Positions 5,919 through 13,208 of a stretch of DNA of 14,425 nucleotides are shown one piece after another. The translations under genes were made by a program, and so were the position numbers. How positions within the stretch are numbered: the first letter of the stretch is position 1; each line of letters opens with the position of its first letter. The stretch covers positions 1 through 14,425 of the forward strand of contig JAUWRZ010000015.1 in NCBI GenBank assembly GCA_030610325.1, read 5' to 3'. The notes below the pieces were generated by a model that was given only the letters and a program-made list of their open reading frames with translations, was not told the origin of the DNA and searched no databases. The DNA comes from Sulfurimonadaceae bacterium. Its GTDB lineage: Bacteria > Campylobacterota > Campylobacteria > Campylobacterales > Sulfurimonadaceae.

Positions 5919-7421
5919 TCATCTCATCACATATTTAATGATTCTGGGTGTCACTATGATCACCATCTCACTTTTACTGACACCATCGTACTCACTTCCA
6001 CCTAACAGCCGGGCTCCTGTCTGATCTAGACCGGGGATCCCCTTGTACCCTCTGTCACTTTTATTACGGAACAGGCCCGATATCACGATCGGCACACCAG
6101 GCTGTACCCGCATACTGTTTTGGATGTTCTTTGTCAGGGTCTTTGGTTGAGAGTACTTGATACCATCGACCTCAAAATCAGTATAACCGACTATATCATT
6201 GATCTCAAGAGAGATATCCGTCAAGACTGTCCCATCCATGACATTAGAGTTCAATGTCACTTTCAGACCACTCAGTGCCGTGTCTGAGACAGTAGAGGTC
6301 TGTACCCCGACATTACTGACAGCAGTCGTCCTCAACTCTTTGATATAAGGCTCCTCAAGCCCATCGACCAGTACGACATCTGTTCCAGCCAGACCTAAAA
6401 GCCTCGGCCGCTGGATGCTCTCTACCTTTCCAAAATACGACAACATATCTGCTACGACGTTCCCCTTGAAATCACTACCGTTGATAATAGCTCCAAAAGA
6501 CGCTGCCGGTGTCGTCGTCCCTCCAAGCCCCAAGGCAGATGTCGTCTTCGATACAAAGCCAATATCACCACCCAAGGTTATGAGGTCCCAGTTGATACCA
6601 AGACTGTAACTATCTTTGAGATCCACATTGTAGATAGCGATATCATACTCGATGACATATAGATTGTTTCGGACGATCTCAAGATAGTGCATGATATCGA
6701 GGTACTCTTTCTCACGTGCAGAGAACGTCACCGTTGAAGTGATCCGGTCATGGATGACATTGACCGCACCTAATGTCTGGAGCTCCTCTTCGAGGATGTC
6801 AGCCAGACCTTTAAGTGCAGGGATCTTCACCGTCACGGTCTTTACATAACCCAGATAGTAGGTACCATCATCATAGCGGATACTCAGTTTATCCCCCACC
6901 GCCTTTTTCAGCAGACGACCAAAACCGATCTCGGATGCTGAGACATAGACCTTTGACTGGCGGATCTGATACTCATCATTGTTCTCATAACCACGACCAT
7001 TAGCACCGTAAGAACCATTACTTTGTCCGCTATTACGAGTGTTACTCCCATTTTTGTTCGTACCACTATTCGTATTTGATCTTGATTGGGAATATTGGCT
7101 GAGTGCATCGGATTGCAGCTGAAAGATGATGTCCTGATCTGTTGCTTCGGTCAATAGAGCTATCACATCATGCAGTTCCGCTCCCAGGATCTTCACACGC
7201 TTGATGTTCTCCTTATCAGGTATCACCAGTCTTGAGATATGGAAGTTCTCTGCATTGACTTCGATGATCTCCATCGCAGGTTTCTGCAGTGCCGGATTAC
7301 GTGAGGTGTTGAGTTCTGTACGAAGCTCCTCTTTTAGCATATCCTGCTTATACTGACTGGAGCAGCCTTGCATCAGCAGCAAAGCTAACAGTAGCCCGGA
7401 GAGTAGGATCATTTTTGCCAC
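5919..7421 (-). CDS. ctsD: Lipoprotein secretin, CtsD/PilQ/MshL family outer-membrane channel
   Basis: This is the outer-membrane pore of the pseudopilus machine. The 500-residue protein starts with a lipoprotein signal peptide whose lipobox LMQGC places the lipidated cysteine at 20. An N0-like periplasmic domain (about 55-105, RVKILGAELHDVIALLTEATD) is followed by a low-complexity Ser/Asn/Gly-rich linker (109-151), an N1-like domain (about 155-250), and the secretin core with SIQRPRLLGLAGTDVVLVDG (335-354), VPIVISGLFRNK (443-454), GIPGL (461-465) and EMVIIVTPRII (485-495). It is much shorter than GspD and close to CtsD in size, with few N domains. A lipidated secretin may not need a separate pilotin, as in MshL and BfpB. 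It overlaps the previous gene by 13 bases. Confidence 0.92.
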   Translation of the reverse strand: MAKMILLSGLLLALLLMQGCSSQYKQDMLKEELRTELNTSRNPALQKPAMEIIEVNAENFHISRLVIPDKENIKRVKILGAELHDVIALLTEATDQDIIFQLQSDALSQYSQSRSNTNSGTNKNGSNTRNSGQSNGSYGANGRGYENNDEYQIRQSKVYVSASEIGFGRLLKKAVGDKLSIRYDDGTYYLGYVKTVTVKIPALKGLADILEEELQTLGAVNVIHDRITSTVTFSAREKEYLDIMHYLEIVRNNLYVIEYDIAIYNVDLKDSYSLGINWDLITLGGDIGFVSKTTSALGLGGTTTPAASFGAIINGSDFKGNVVADMLSYFGKVESIQRPRLLGLAGTDVVLVDGLEEPYIKELRTTAVSNVGVQTSTVSDTALSGLKVTLNSNVMDGTVLTDISLEINDIVGYTDFEVDGIKYSQPKTLTKNIQNSMRVQPGVPIVISGLFRNKSDRGYKGIPGLDQTGARLLGGSEYDGVSKSEMVIIVTPRIIKYVMR

Positions 7422-7804
7422 TGCTGACTTCTCTCTGTCTCAGAGCTAAAATAGACAGTCTGTACCCGGCTGTGCCTGTCTGTCAACAAGATATAGTTAC
7501 TGGTGATCTTTTTGACCTTAAATATCTGTTCATCAGAATAGAGTGAGTCCTGCTGACGTATTACGATCTTTTTCCTATTGTAAGCGACCAGTGCGAACTT
7601 CCCTTTCTTACTCTCGACAAAACCAAAATAGGTCATCTTGATGTTCTGTCTTTTAGGGATAGGATCGGCTTTTGGTCTAGGTTCGACGATGATCTGTTGA
7701 ACAGTCGGTACTGGCTCAGCAGGTTTAGTCTCACTGAAAAAAGGGTTATAGGCAGCATAGAGAAATATAGGGGTAATGGCAAATGTCATCATACTTTTTT
7801 GCAT
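7409..7804 (-). CDS. ctsR: CtsR-like bitopic protein (GspC/PilP-type homology domain)
   Basis: First gene of the transformation operon, 131 residues. It has one N-terminal membrane helix (about 4-18, SMMTFAITPIFLYAAY), a proline-rich linker (EPVPTVQ to PRPKADPIPKRQ), and a periplasmic strand-rich domain (MTYFGFVESKKGKFALVAY, then VIRQQDSLYSDEQIFKVKKI, then ILLTD). The F-G-x-V...A-L-V...G-D-like pattern is that of the HR domain of GspC and of PilP, which joins the inner-membrane platform to secretin N domains. In C. jejuni ctsR precedes ctsD, as here. The ATG at 7804 is preferred over a TTG at 7810 because GAGAAAAGAG lies six bases before the ATG. The name rests on size, topology and order and not on a clear sequence match. 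Confidence 0.7.
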   Translation of the reverse strand: MQKSMMTFAITPIFLYAAYNPFFSETKPAEPVPTVQQIIVEPRPKADPIPKRQNIKMTYFGFVESKKGKFALVAYNRKKIVIRQQDSLYSDEQIFKVKKITSNYILLTDRHSRVQTVYFSSETERSQQWQK

Positions 7805-7810
7805 ATACAA

Positions 7811-7820
7811 CTCTTTTCTC
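7811..7820 (-). promoter_or_regulatory. Ribosome binding site of the ctsR-like gene
   Basis: The minus strand reads GAGAAAAGAG, ending six bases before the ATG at 7804. This spacing decides for that ATG over the TTG at 7810, which would leave no room for a site. Confidence 0.55.
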
Positions 7821-7849
7821 GTTATGACCTATACGACTATTCATCTATT

Positions 7850-7968
7850 AAAAAAGCAAAAAATGTACCAATGAGGATCTGTAGAGGCAGAGTCCTCACT
7901 TCGACACAAAAGCCTACAGTGAGATCTTCATCATAGACACCAGGGTCCACATAGGACGACAGGCTTTT
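7850..7968 (-). ncRNA. Candidate structured small RNA or leader RNA upstream of the cts-like operon
   Basis: A transcript starting about seven bases after the TATAAT box would begin at 7966-7968. Its first eight bases, AAAAGCCU, pair perfectly with AGGCUUUU at 7915-7908, closing a domain that contains a smaller GUCC/GGAC hairpin. A second, strong stem follows: 7900-7888 pairs with 7881-7870, twelve base pairs with one bulged C and a six-base loop. TTTTTT starts six bases after the stem, and a second T-run follows. The sequence does not match SRP RNA, 6S RNA or riboswitches I can recall. It may be an independent sRNA with a loose terminator, or the 5' leader of the operon, where the second hairpin and T-tracts could act as an attenuator. 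Ends are estimates. Confidence 0.4.
7870..7900 (-). terminator. Strong hairpin followed by T-tracts (candidate terminator or attenuator)
   Basis: On the minus strand AGUGAGGA-C-UCUG pairs with CAGA-UCCUCAUU around the loop CCUCUA, with one bulged base and one G-U pair. GGTACA then separates it from TTTTTT, so the T-tract is further from the stem than in a classical terminator. It lies between the candidate promoter and the ctsR-like start, so termination here would limit the operon or end a small RNA. Confidence 0.4.
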
Positions 7969-7973
7969 ATGGA

Positions 7974-7979
7974 ATTATA
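7974..7979 (-). promoter_or_regulatory. Candidate sigma-70 -10 box
   Basis: The minus strand reads a perfect TATAAT in an AT-rich context. No good -35 hexamer is seen, which fits Campylobacterota promoters, where -35 boxes are usually weak or absent. It is about 25 bases past the addA terminator T-tract and would drive the candidate RNA and possibly the cts-like operon. The motif is nearly palindromic (ATTATAATT), so a plus-strand promoter is also possible, but nothing lies downstream to justify it. Confidence 0.5.
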
Positions 7980-8004
7980 ATTGCTTTGTCTAAAATATGT
8001 CATT

Positions 8005-8029
8005 AAAAAGTGCTACTTTGGCAAGTAGC
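8005..8029 (-). terminator. Intrinsic terminator of the addBA transcript
   Basis: On the minus strand GCTACTT (8029-8023) and AAGTAGC (8018-8012) form a perfect seven-base-pair stem with a four-base loop, GCCA. They are followed by AC and TTTTT at 8009-8005. It is 112 bases after the addA stop and just before the next promoter candidate, so it should separate the two transcription units. Confidence 0.7.
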
Positions 8030-8140
8030 TATCAACAGCAAGCTGATAACATCCATAAAAGGGTCAAGATGTCCGTGGAGAAGGAGCTACTGACACCACT
8101 GCCATGTCTGATAAGATAAGAGAAATAGATACGACAGGTC

Positions 8141-10852
8141 CTAGACCTCGACGATCCTCACACCATCCTCAAGCAGATAACAGAGATACGCTTTTACACT
8201 CTCTGACGTGATAGACGCTATGGCATCTTTATATGAACCCACCTGCTTCAGATGTGCCTCATCGTGACTCAAGGCACTTTTATAATCGATGACCGTCCAA
8301 CTATCCTCCTGCTCGACCAGCAGGTCTATATAACGCAGTTCACCTTTGTAGCTTATCGGTCGCTCTTTATGTAGCCTGCCTCGGCACAGAAGCCCAAACT
8401 GCTCATCAAGCAACAAGGAGAGGATACGTCTCTCCAGACTCCTAAAGTCACTCTCTTCGAGCTGCGAGCCGTAACGGTTCCATGTACTTCGTAACGCCTC
8501 TTTCAGGGCCGGTTCTGTGAAGTCAGCCATCATCTCAAGCGTATAGTGCAGCGCCAGACCAAAGATGATGGCACGGTAGTCATGATGCTCATCAGAGGAG
8601 TCCTCAGAGAGAAGAAGCTCCTCTTGTGTACCAAAACTCAGCGCCTTGTAGCCGATCTCTTTACGTATAGGCACTCTACCACTCTCTTTATGAGCTATGG
8701 TGATCTCCCCCCTGCTCAGTGGGGTCAATCCAAGCATCCCAAACTTCGAACCTTTACTCTTCTCGATGATAAACAGACTTGACCGGGCACGGGTAAAGGC
8801 CACATAGAGAGCATTAAGCTCATCCTCTTCTGAGAGAAGCTTCTCTTTTTCCAAGGCCTCTTTGTAGCGCAGGTCCAGAGCACTTCTGTTCTTCATACGC
8901 AGGTAGATAGCTTTGAGCGCTATGCCATCATACTCATAGATGATCGGACTTCGATCTGCTGAAGGCCTGCCCAGCCTGTCCAGGACGATGACATGTTCAA
9001 ACTCAAGGCCTTTGGATTTATGGACGGTAAGGACACGCACACCATCAAGGTCGGCTTTTGCAGCCGTAGCATCGAGTCGTTCATACTCGAAAAGAAACTG
9101 CTCTATATCCTGATAACCCGAAAGTAGCTCCAAAAAACGAAGCAGATTAAGGTCACCATCATAAAGCCTATAGCGCTCTATCACCTTTTTTATCTCCAGA
9201 GGAAGGTCGGTCGTATTGATGTCACACCGTTGCAGTCGCCCAGGCTCTACACTGATCAGAGCAAAGAAGTTACGGGCATAGATCGCTTTATTGAAATAGC
9301 TGTATTTGAGATACTCGATAAGAGCACGGACACTCTTTTGATTGATAAGTCTCGATGTCGTCTCTGTCACCACTTCGATCGCTGCTGCTCGCAGTAGCTC
9401 CTCCACGGCGGCACCGTCTGAGTTTGTCGCCGTCAAGATAGCGATGTCGTTCACCCCGACCCCAAGTCTCAAAAGCTCTTCTACTTTTGTTCGCATCATC
9501 TCGAGGACTTCATCATCATGGATGACCTCGACATAGCCTCCTTCACTACTCTCCTTGACCTGCTGAGCTTCATATCCCTCTATCTTGTCATCAAAGACAT
9601 CATTGGCAAACTCGACCACATGCCTTTGACTGCGATAGTTGACAGTAAGCTGGTCGACTTTAAGGCCATACGCATCTGTCACCGTATGAAAAAGAGCTTT
9701 TGTCCCTCCACGAAAACGGTAGATGGACTGCTTAACATCACCAACGAGAAAGAGTGAGCTATGCTCCTTTGTCCCTGTCCCGGAGACGATCTCCTCGATC
9801 AACGGCCGTAAGATCTCAAACTGCACGACGGAGGTGTCCTGAAACTCATCAAGTAGAAGATGTGAGATACGACTGTCCAGCCTGAAGTAGAGAAAATCAC
9901 TGTCTATGCGCTCTTTCAACAGGTAGTAGACCAGTGCGGTGATATCATCGAAACTTAGCTCACTATCCTCTTTGGCCACTCTTATCTTCGCAGCTTCATA
10001 GACTTTCAGCAAAGAGAAGAGTCCATGCAGGAAGTAGCTCTCTTTAGCCTTCATATACTTTTCTACTGCTTTTTTTATCTGTAGTAGTAAGATATCCATC
10101 TCGGGTACAAAGACCTTCTTGTAGTCCCAGTACTCCAGCGTATCCTTACCAAGCCAGCTCTTCTCGATAAGCGCATCGATAGAATCAACATCCATGGCGG
10201 CTTTGGCACGTTTTGAAGCAGCAGTGAGATCGATCTTCGCCTTCAGCTCTGCCAGGGCATCCATCGCCTCAAATTCATACTCTTTATAAGTCTCAGCCGT
10301 GAAGGTAAGGTGTTTAAGCTCTTTACTCTTGGCGTAGAGTTCATCCAGTAGCGTAAAGATATCGGAGAGCCGTTTGGATGCCTGCAGGGAGAGATCGATA
10401 AGTGCTTCCTCTTTACCCTCTACCGTCACAAGTGCCAAAAAACGTGCCATCACTTTTAGTTCATGCTGAGACTCAAATGTCGAGAAGTCCGGCATCAGTC
10501 CGGTATGGAGTGAGAACTTTCGCAAGATCTTGGCAAAGAACTTGTCGATGGTCATCACCTTGGCATCCGAATCTAAAAAACGTCCAAGTACATCAGCACG
10601 CCGTGCCAACAGTTCTGACTCATCCAGACCCGTGACTTCAGCGATGATAGGCAGTTCTCCTCTATCAGGAAGACTTTTCAAGGTCTCGATGATACGATCT
10701 TGCATCTCATTGGCCGCTTTGTTCGTAAAGGTCAGGGCCAGGACCCGGTCTGCATCCTCTCCCATAAAAAGAAGACTTAGATAACGCACGACCTGACTAA
10801 AGGTCTTTCCACTTCCGGCGCTGGCCTCATAGGCATGAAAGGGGACAAACAT
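8141..10852 (-). CDS. addA: AddA-type UvrD-family helicase/exonuclease subunit (RecB-like)
   Basis: This 903-residue protein is the helicase-nuclease subunit of AddAB, which processes double-strand ends for RecA loading. Superfamily 1 motifs are all visible: Walker A ASAGSGKT (about 10-17), motif Ia ALTFTNKAANEM (about 39-50), motif II LLLDEFQDTS (about 332-341), motif III LVGDVKQSIYRFRGG (about 369-383), VNYRS (about 404-408), motif V VLTVHKSKGLEFEHVIVLD (about 607-625) and motif VI LYVAFTRAR (about 682-690). The C-terminal RecB-type nuclease retains its histidine (LHYTLE, about 769), GELRYID (Asp about 843), VIDYKS (Asp 856, Lys 858) and QVGSY (about 870-874). It is shorter than the 1,100-1,200 residues of Firmicute AddA, as in other Campylobacterota. 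The ATG at 10852 overlaps the addB stop as TGATG, so I prefer it to the GTG at 10855. Confidence 0.92.
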   Translation of the reverse strand: MFVPFHAYEASAGSGKTFSQVVRYLSLLFMGEDADRVLALTFTNKAANEMQDRIIETLKSLPDRGELPIIAEVTGLDESELLARRADVLGRFLDSDAKVMTIDKFFAKILRKFSLHTGLMPDFSTFESQHELKVMARFLALVTVEGKEEALIDLSLQASKRLSDIFTLLDELYAKSKELKHLTFTAETYKEYEFEAMDALAELKAKIDLTAASKRAKAAMDVDSIDALIEKSWLGKDTLEYWDYKKVFVPEMDILLLQIKKAVEKYMKAKESYFLHGLFSLLKVYEAAKIRVAKEDSELSFDDITALVYYLLKERIDSDFLYFRLDSRISHLLLDEFQDTSVVQFEILRPLIEEIVSGTGTKEHSSLFLVGDVKQSIYRFRGGTKALFHTVTDAYGLKVDQLTVNYRSQRHVVEFANDVFDDKIEGYEAQQVKESSEGGYVEVIHDDEVLEMMRTKVEELLRLGVGVNDIAILTATNSDGAAVEELLRAAAIEVVTETTSRLINQKSVRALIEYLKYSYFNKAIYARNFFALISVEPGRLQRCDINTTDLPLEIKKVIERYRLYDGDLNLLRFLELLSGYQDIEQFLFEYERLDATAAKADLDGVRVLTVHKSKGLEFEHVIVLDRLGRPSADRSPIIYEYDGIALKAIYLRMKNRSALDLRYKEALEKEKLLSEEDELNALYVAFTRARSSLFIIEKSKGSKFGMLGLTPLSRGEITIAHKESGRVPIRKEIGYKALSFGTQEELLLSEDSSDEHHDYRAIIFGLALHYTLEMMADFTEPALKEALRSTWNRYGSQLEESDFRSLERRILSLLLDEQFGLLCRGRLHKERPISYKGELRYIDLLVEQEDSWTVIDYKSALSHDEAHLKQVGSYKDAIASITSESVKAYLCYLLEDGVRIVEV

Positions 10853-13197
10853 CACAGCGCCCTGTCACACAGATGAGCAAACTCACAATAGCGGCATGCT
10901 GAGAGATCCTCCGTCTGTGAGAAATCGATGACATCAGACTCTCTGAGTAGTTGAAGATGATCATAGAGAAGCTCCAGTTTACTCTCCAGTAGAGCTTCAG
11001 GCATGACTTTTCCACTCTTGAGGTCATAATAGGCACAACTAAGGACCGCCCCTTTTTGCTGAGCCAGAAGATAGTAGAACTCCAATTGAAAATCTGTTGC
11101 TTTCTCTACTGTACGTGTGGTGTATAAGGGGTATTTGCCGCTTTTATAGTCCAGTACTTCCAGACCATCGTCTCTGTGGTCTATCCTGTCGATAATACCG
11201 TTTAACGTGATGCCTCGCACCACAGTCGTAAGACTCTCCTCACAACTAAATACTGCTGCACTCTTAAAGCGCTCTATCTCCGCATCAAAAAAAGGCTCCA
11301 GTCTGCGAAGCCACAGTCTATGTTGATAACTGTCCAGCAGTGTATGACCATTATGCTCCTTAAGTGCCAGGGCGACTCTCTTCTTAAGCTCGACCTTATC
11401 ATCAAAGCGTGACTTTTGTGTATAGACATCACGAAGTGCATCATGCAAGGCTGTCCCTATCTCATGCTCCTTGGGCAGGTCCTGTACTATCTCATGCGCT
11501 TTTAGACCTTCTACATAGTGGTGGTAGAACTTCCGTTTACAGGTCAAAAAAGTCTTAAGGCCGGTAGCAGAGAGGGGACGCTTGGTAAAATCATACGCAC
11601 TGAGTATCTCACTGCTTTTATAGTGACTCCTACTCTGCTTCTTAAACAGTATCTCCGCCCACTGTGCATCATCATGACTTTTTGAGCTGCTGATCCCGAG
11701 TTGAGTCAAAAATCGCGAAGGTACAGCATCTGAAGAGCCTACATAGGAGATGGAGACTTTTCTCGCTCGTAAGAAGAGATTATGATAATAGAGCTTCTGA
11801 AGTGACTCACGATCTTTTGAACCAGGCAGTCCGGCTTTCAGACGGGTCGATGAGTTTAAGAAGAGGTCTTTCTCACTCTTACGCGGTACTCTGCTCTCAT
11901 TAAAGTCAACGACGATCACACCATCATACTCGACCGAGCGTGTCTCAAGCACACCCATCACCGTTATCTTACCACCACGGACATCATCCATACGCTTACT
12001 TCGGATACGATTGAGAAAAAGGTAAAGTGCCGATCGCAGCGAAGAGCCAGCCAACACACTTAACAGTCGGTTAAAAGAGAAAAGCTCTTCAAGCACGATC
12101 TCCCTCACAGCAGCTTCAGGCTCCTCTTCGAGAAATGGATGGATGATGGAACTAAGATCACACGACTGCACATCTGCTTTATAGTGCGGTGACAGAGCAT
12201 CTAGAAGCGCAGTACCCATCCGTCCTATTCTCGCTCTGTTTTGAACACCCGGGTTATCCAGATAAGCCATCGCCGCCTGCAGTCTCCTGACAAGATGACT
12301 TTCGTTCAGACTGATACCCATTGCAAGATTAAAGTTGTTCTCACTATCAAAACGGCGGATATGTCGGGCGAACTCCTCATCCGGTAAGACGACCACGATC
12401 TTATCGGGTCCCATACCACTCTCTATAAACTCATAGACCTGCTGCTTGATAAATGCCACCTGGAGTAGACGTTCACCAAGAGTCTCACAAATGATCTCTG
12501 TGTCAGACTCGATACTCCATGACTCTCCTACCTGATGACTCTTCATATCTATGTACTGTACACTCTCCATACGTATATCTATGCCAAGTCGTTCAAGTTT
12601 CTTCTGCATCTTATGGTTGAAACGGTTTGCATTAAAAAGCAGTGAGAACTCGATCTCCTCTGCAGACTCTGTGATGATCTGCATCTCGAAGTCAGTCAGG
12701 TAACCCTCTACGACAAGTTCAACAGCACCCAGACTTCTGATATAGGCTCTATTGAGACGATAGAGTCCGGGTAAGAAGATCGGGTCAAGTACCTTCTCAC
12801 GGATACATATCTTCTCGTACCGTTCATGAAGTTCGGTCAGTATACTGATGTGCTCTTCATAATCACCATAAGTGTCTGCTGATTCAAGTGCCGAGATATC
12901 TATGAGTTCACCGGAGAGCTCTTCAAAAAAACGAAATAGATACGTAGCGTTTTTGGTAAAGGTGAAAAAGTCACGTTCGATATGCAGGCTTTGAAAAGCG
13001 GTAAAATCAGCAGCTTCCAAAAGAAGTAGTGTACGAGTGTCATCATCTACACGTTCATAGCTATCTACGACTACTGCACGTTGTAAGAACTCGCCCATCG
13101 TGATGTAGCGTGGTAAAAAGGTGTCTTGTTGACTTTCGTGGAGTATCTGCGCGCGGATCGCGCGAGATGTAGGGAGTATTGTCGTAAGATCAGCCAT
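10852..13197 (-). CDS. addB: AddB-type subunit with RecB-like nuclease and iron-sulfur motif
   Basis: This 781-residue protein partners AddA. Its N-terminal helicase-like region lacks a Walker A motif (the equivalent place reads LPTSRAIRAQI), as expected for an inactivated helicase fold that scans the other strand in AddB. The C-terminal nuclease has its histidine (GTALHDAL, H585), LNGIIDRID (D670), VLDYKSGK (D683, K685) and DFQLEFYYLL (Q704, Y708). Four cysteines in the AddB iron-sulfur pattern are present: C553 in FLTCKRKFYHHYV, then C768, C771 and C777 in ACRYCEFAHLC at the extreme C-terminus. Both nuclease domains of the complex therefore look intact. It starts eleven bases after the FixH-like stop, inside a small hairpin. 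Annotation pipelines may call it PD-(D/E)XK nuclease family protein. Confidence 0.9.
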   Translation of the reverse strand: MADLTTILPTSRAIRAQILHESQQDTFLPRYITMGEFLQRAVVVDSYERVDDDTRTLLLLEAADFTAFQSLHIERDFFTFTKNATYLFRFFEELSGELIDISALESADTYGDYEEHISILTELHERYEKICIREKVLDPIFLPGLYRLNRAYIRSLGAVELVVEGYLTDFEMQIITESAEEIEFSLLFNANRFNHKMQKKLERLGIDIRMESVQYIDMKSHQVGESWSIESDTEIICETLGERLLQVAFIKQQVYEFIESGMGPDKIVVVLPDEEFARHIRRFDSENNFNLAMGISLNESHLVRRLQAAMAYLDNPGVQNRARIGRMGTALLDALSPHYKADVQSCDLSSIIHPFLEEEPEAAVREIVLEELFSFNRLLSVLAGSSLRSALYLFLNRIRSKRMDDVRGGKITVMGVLETRSVEYDGVIVVDFNESRVPRKSEKDLFLNSSTRLKAGLPGSKDRESLQKLYYHNLFLRARKVSISYVGSSDAVPSRFLTQLGISSSKSHDDAQWAEILFKKQSRSHYKSSEILSAYDFTKRPLSATGLKTFLTCKRKFYHHYVEGLKAHEIVQDLPKEHEIGTALHDALRDVYTQKSRFDDKVELKKRVALALKEHNGHTLLDSYQHRLWLRRLEPFFDAEIERFKSAAVFSCEESLTTVVRGITLNGIIDRIDHRDDGLEVLDYKSGKYPLYTTRTVEKATDFQLEFYYLLAQQKGAVLSCAYYDLKSGKVMPEALLESKLELLYDHLQLLRESDVIDFSQTEDLSACRYCEFAHLCDRAL

Positions 13198-13208
13198 AAA
13201 GCCTGATC
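13188..13208 (-). promoter_or_regulatory. Hairpin enclosing the addB start codon
   Basis: On the minus strand GATCAG (13208-13203) and CTGATC (13193-13188) form a perfect six-base-pair stem, with a mismatch and one further C-G pair above it. The ATG starts in the TTTAT loop, and the only Shine-Dalgarno-like AGG lies in the stem. The upstream stop codon TAA directly abuts the hairpin, so a ribosome finishing the FixH-like gene could open it and couple the two translations. There is no T-run after it, so it is not a terminator. Confidence 0.45.

Larger units (their letters stand above)
7805..8140. other. Intergenic region between addA and the cts-like operon
   Basis: This 336-base gap is the only sizeable non-coding stretch. 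From high to low coordinate on the minus strand it holds an unassigned 110 bases after the addA stop, including a weak hairpin at about 8032-8050. Then come the addA intrinsic terminator, an AT-rich zone with a TATAAT box, a candidate structured RNA, two T-tracts (7861-7866 region and about 7849-7855), and the ribosome site of the ctsR-like gene. A 38-codon open frame without an ATG runs through the structured part, ending IGTFFAFLIDE at about 7838. I see no convincing protein gene on either strand. Confidence 0.7.

Noticed and set aside
1..7804. Protein-exporting type II secretion system or motile type IV pilus
   Set aside because: There is no GspD of full length with multiple N domains, no second (retraction) ATPase PilT, and the gene order fits the cts locus better. 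This is a judgement from context and not a proof.
7870..7900. Classical Rho-independent terminator
   Set aside because: The T-tract starts six bases after the stem instead of immediately, so I list the hairpin only as a candidate terminator or attenuator.
7697..7936. Plus-strand 79-codon open frame across the ctsR start and the intergenic region
   Set aside because: It is antisense to the ctsR-like gene and to the structured stretch, has no ribosome site, and its product is basic and low in recognisable structure.
7838..7960. Minus-strand 38-codon frame through the structured region, ending IGTFFAFLIDE
   Set aside because: It has no ATG and no ribosome site, and the DNA is better explained by the paired stems and T-tracts. 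Coding conservation in relatives would revive it as a small membrane peptide.
7850..7968. SRP RNA (4.5S) or 6S RNA
   Set aside because: The conserved GGAAG/AGCAG internal-loop signature of SRP RNA is absent, and there is no single long hairpin with a central bubble as in 6S RNA.
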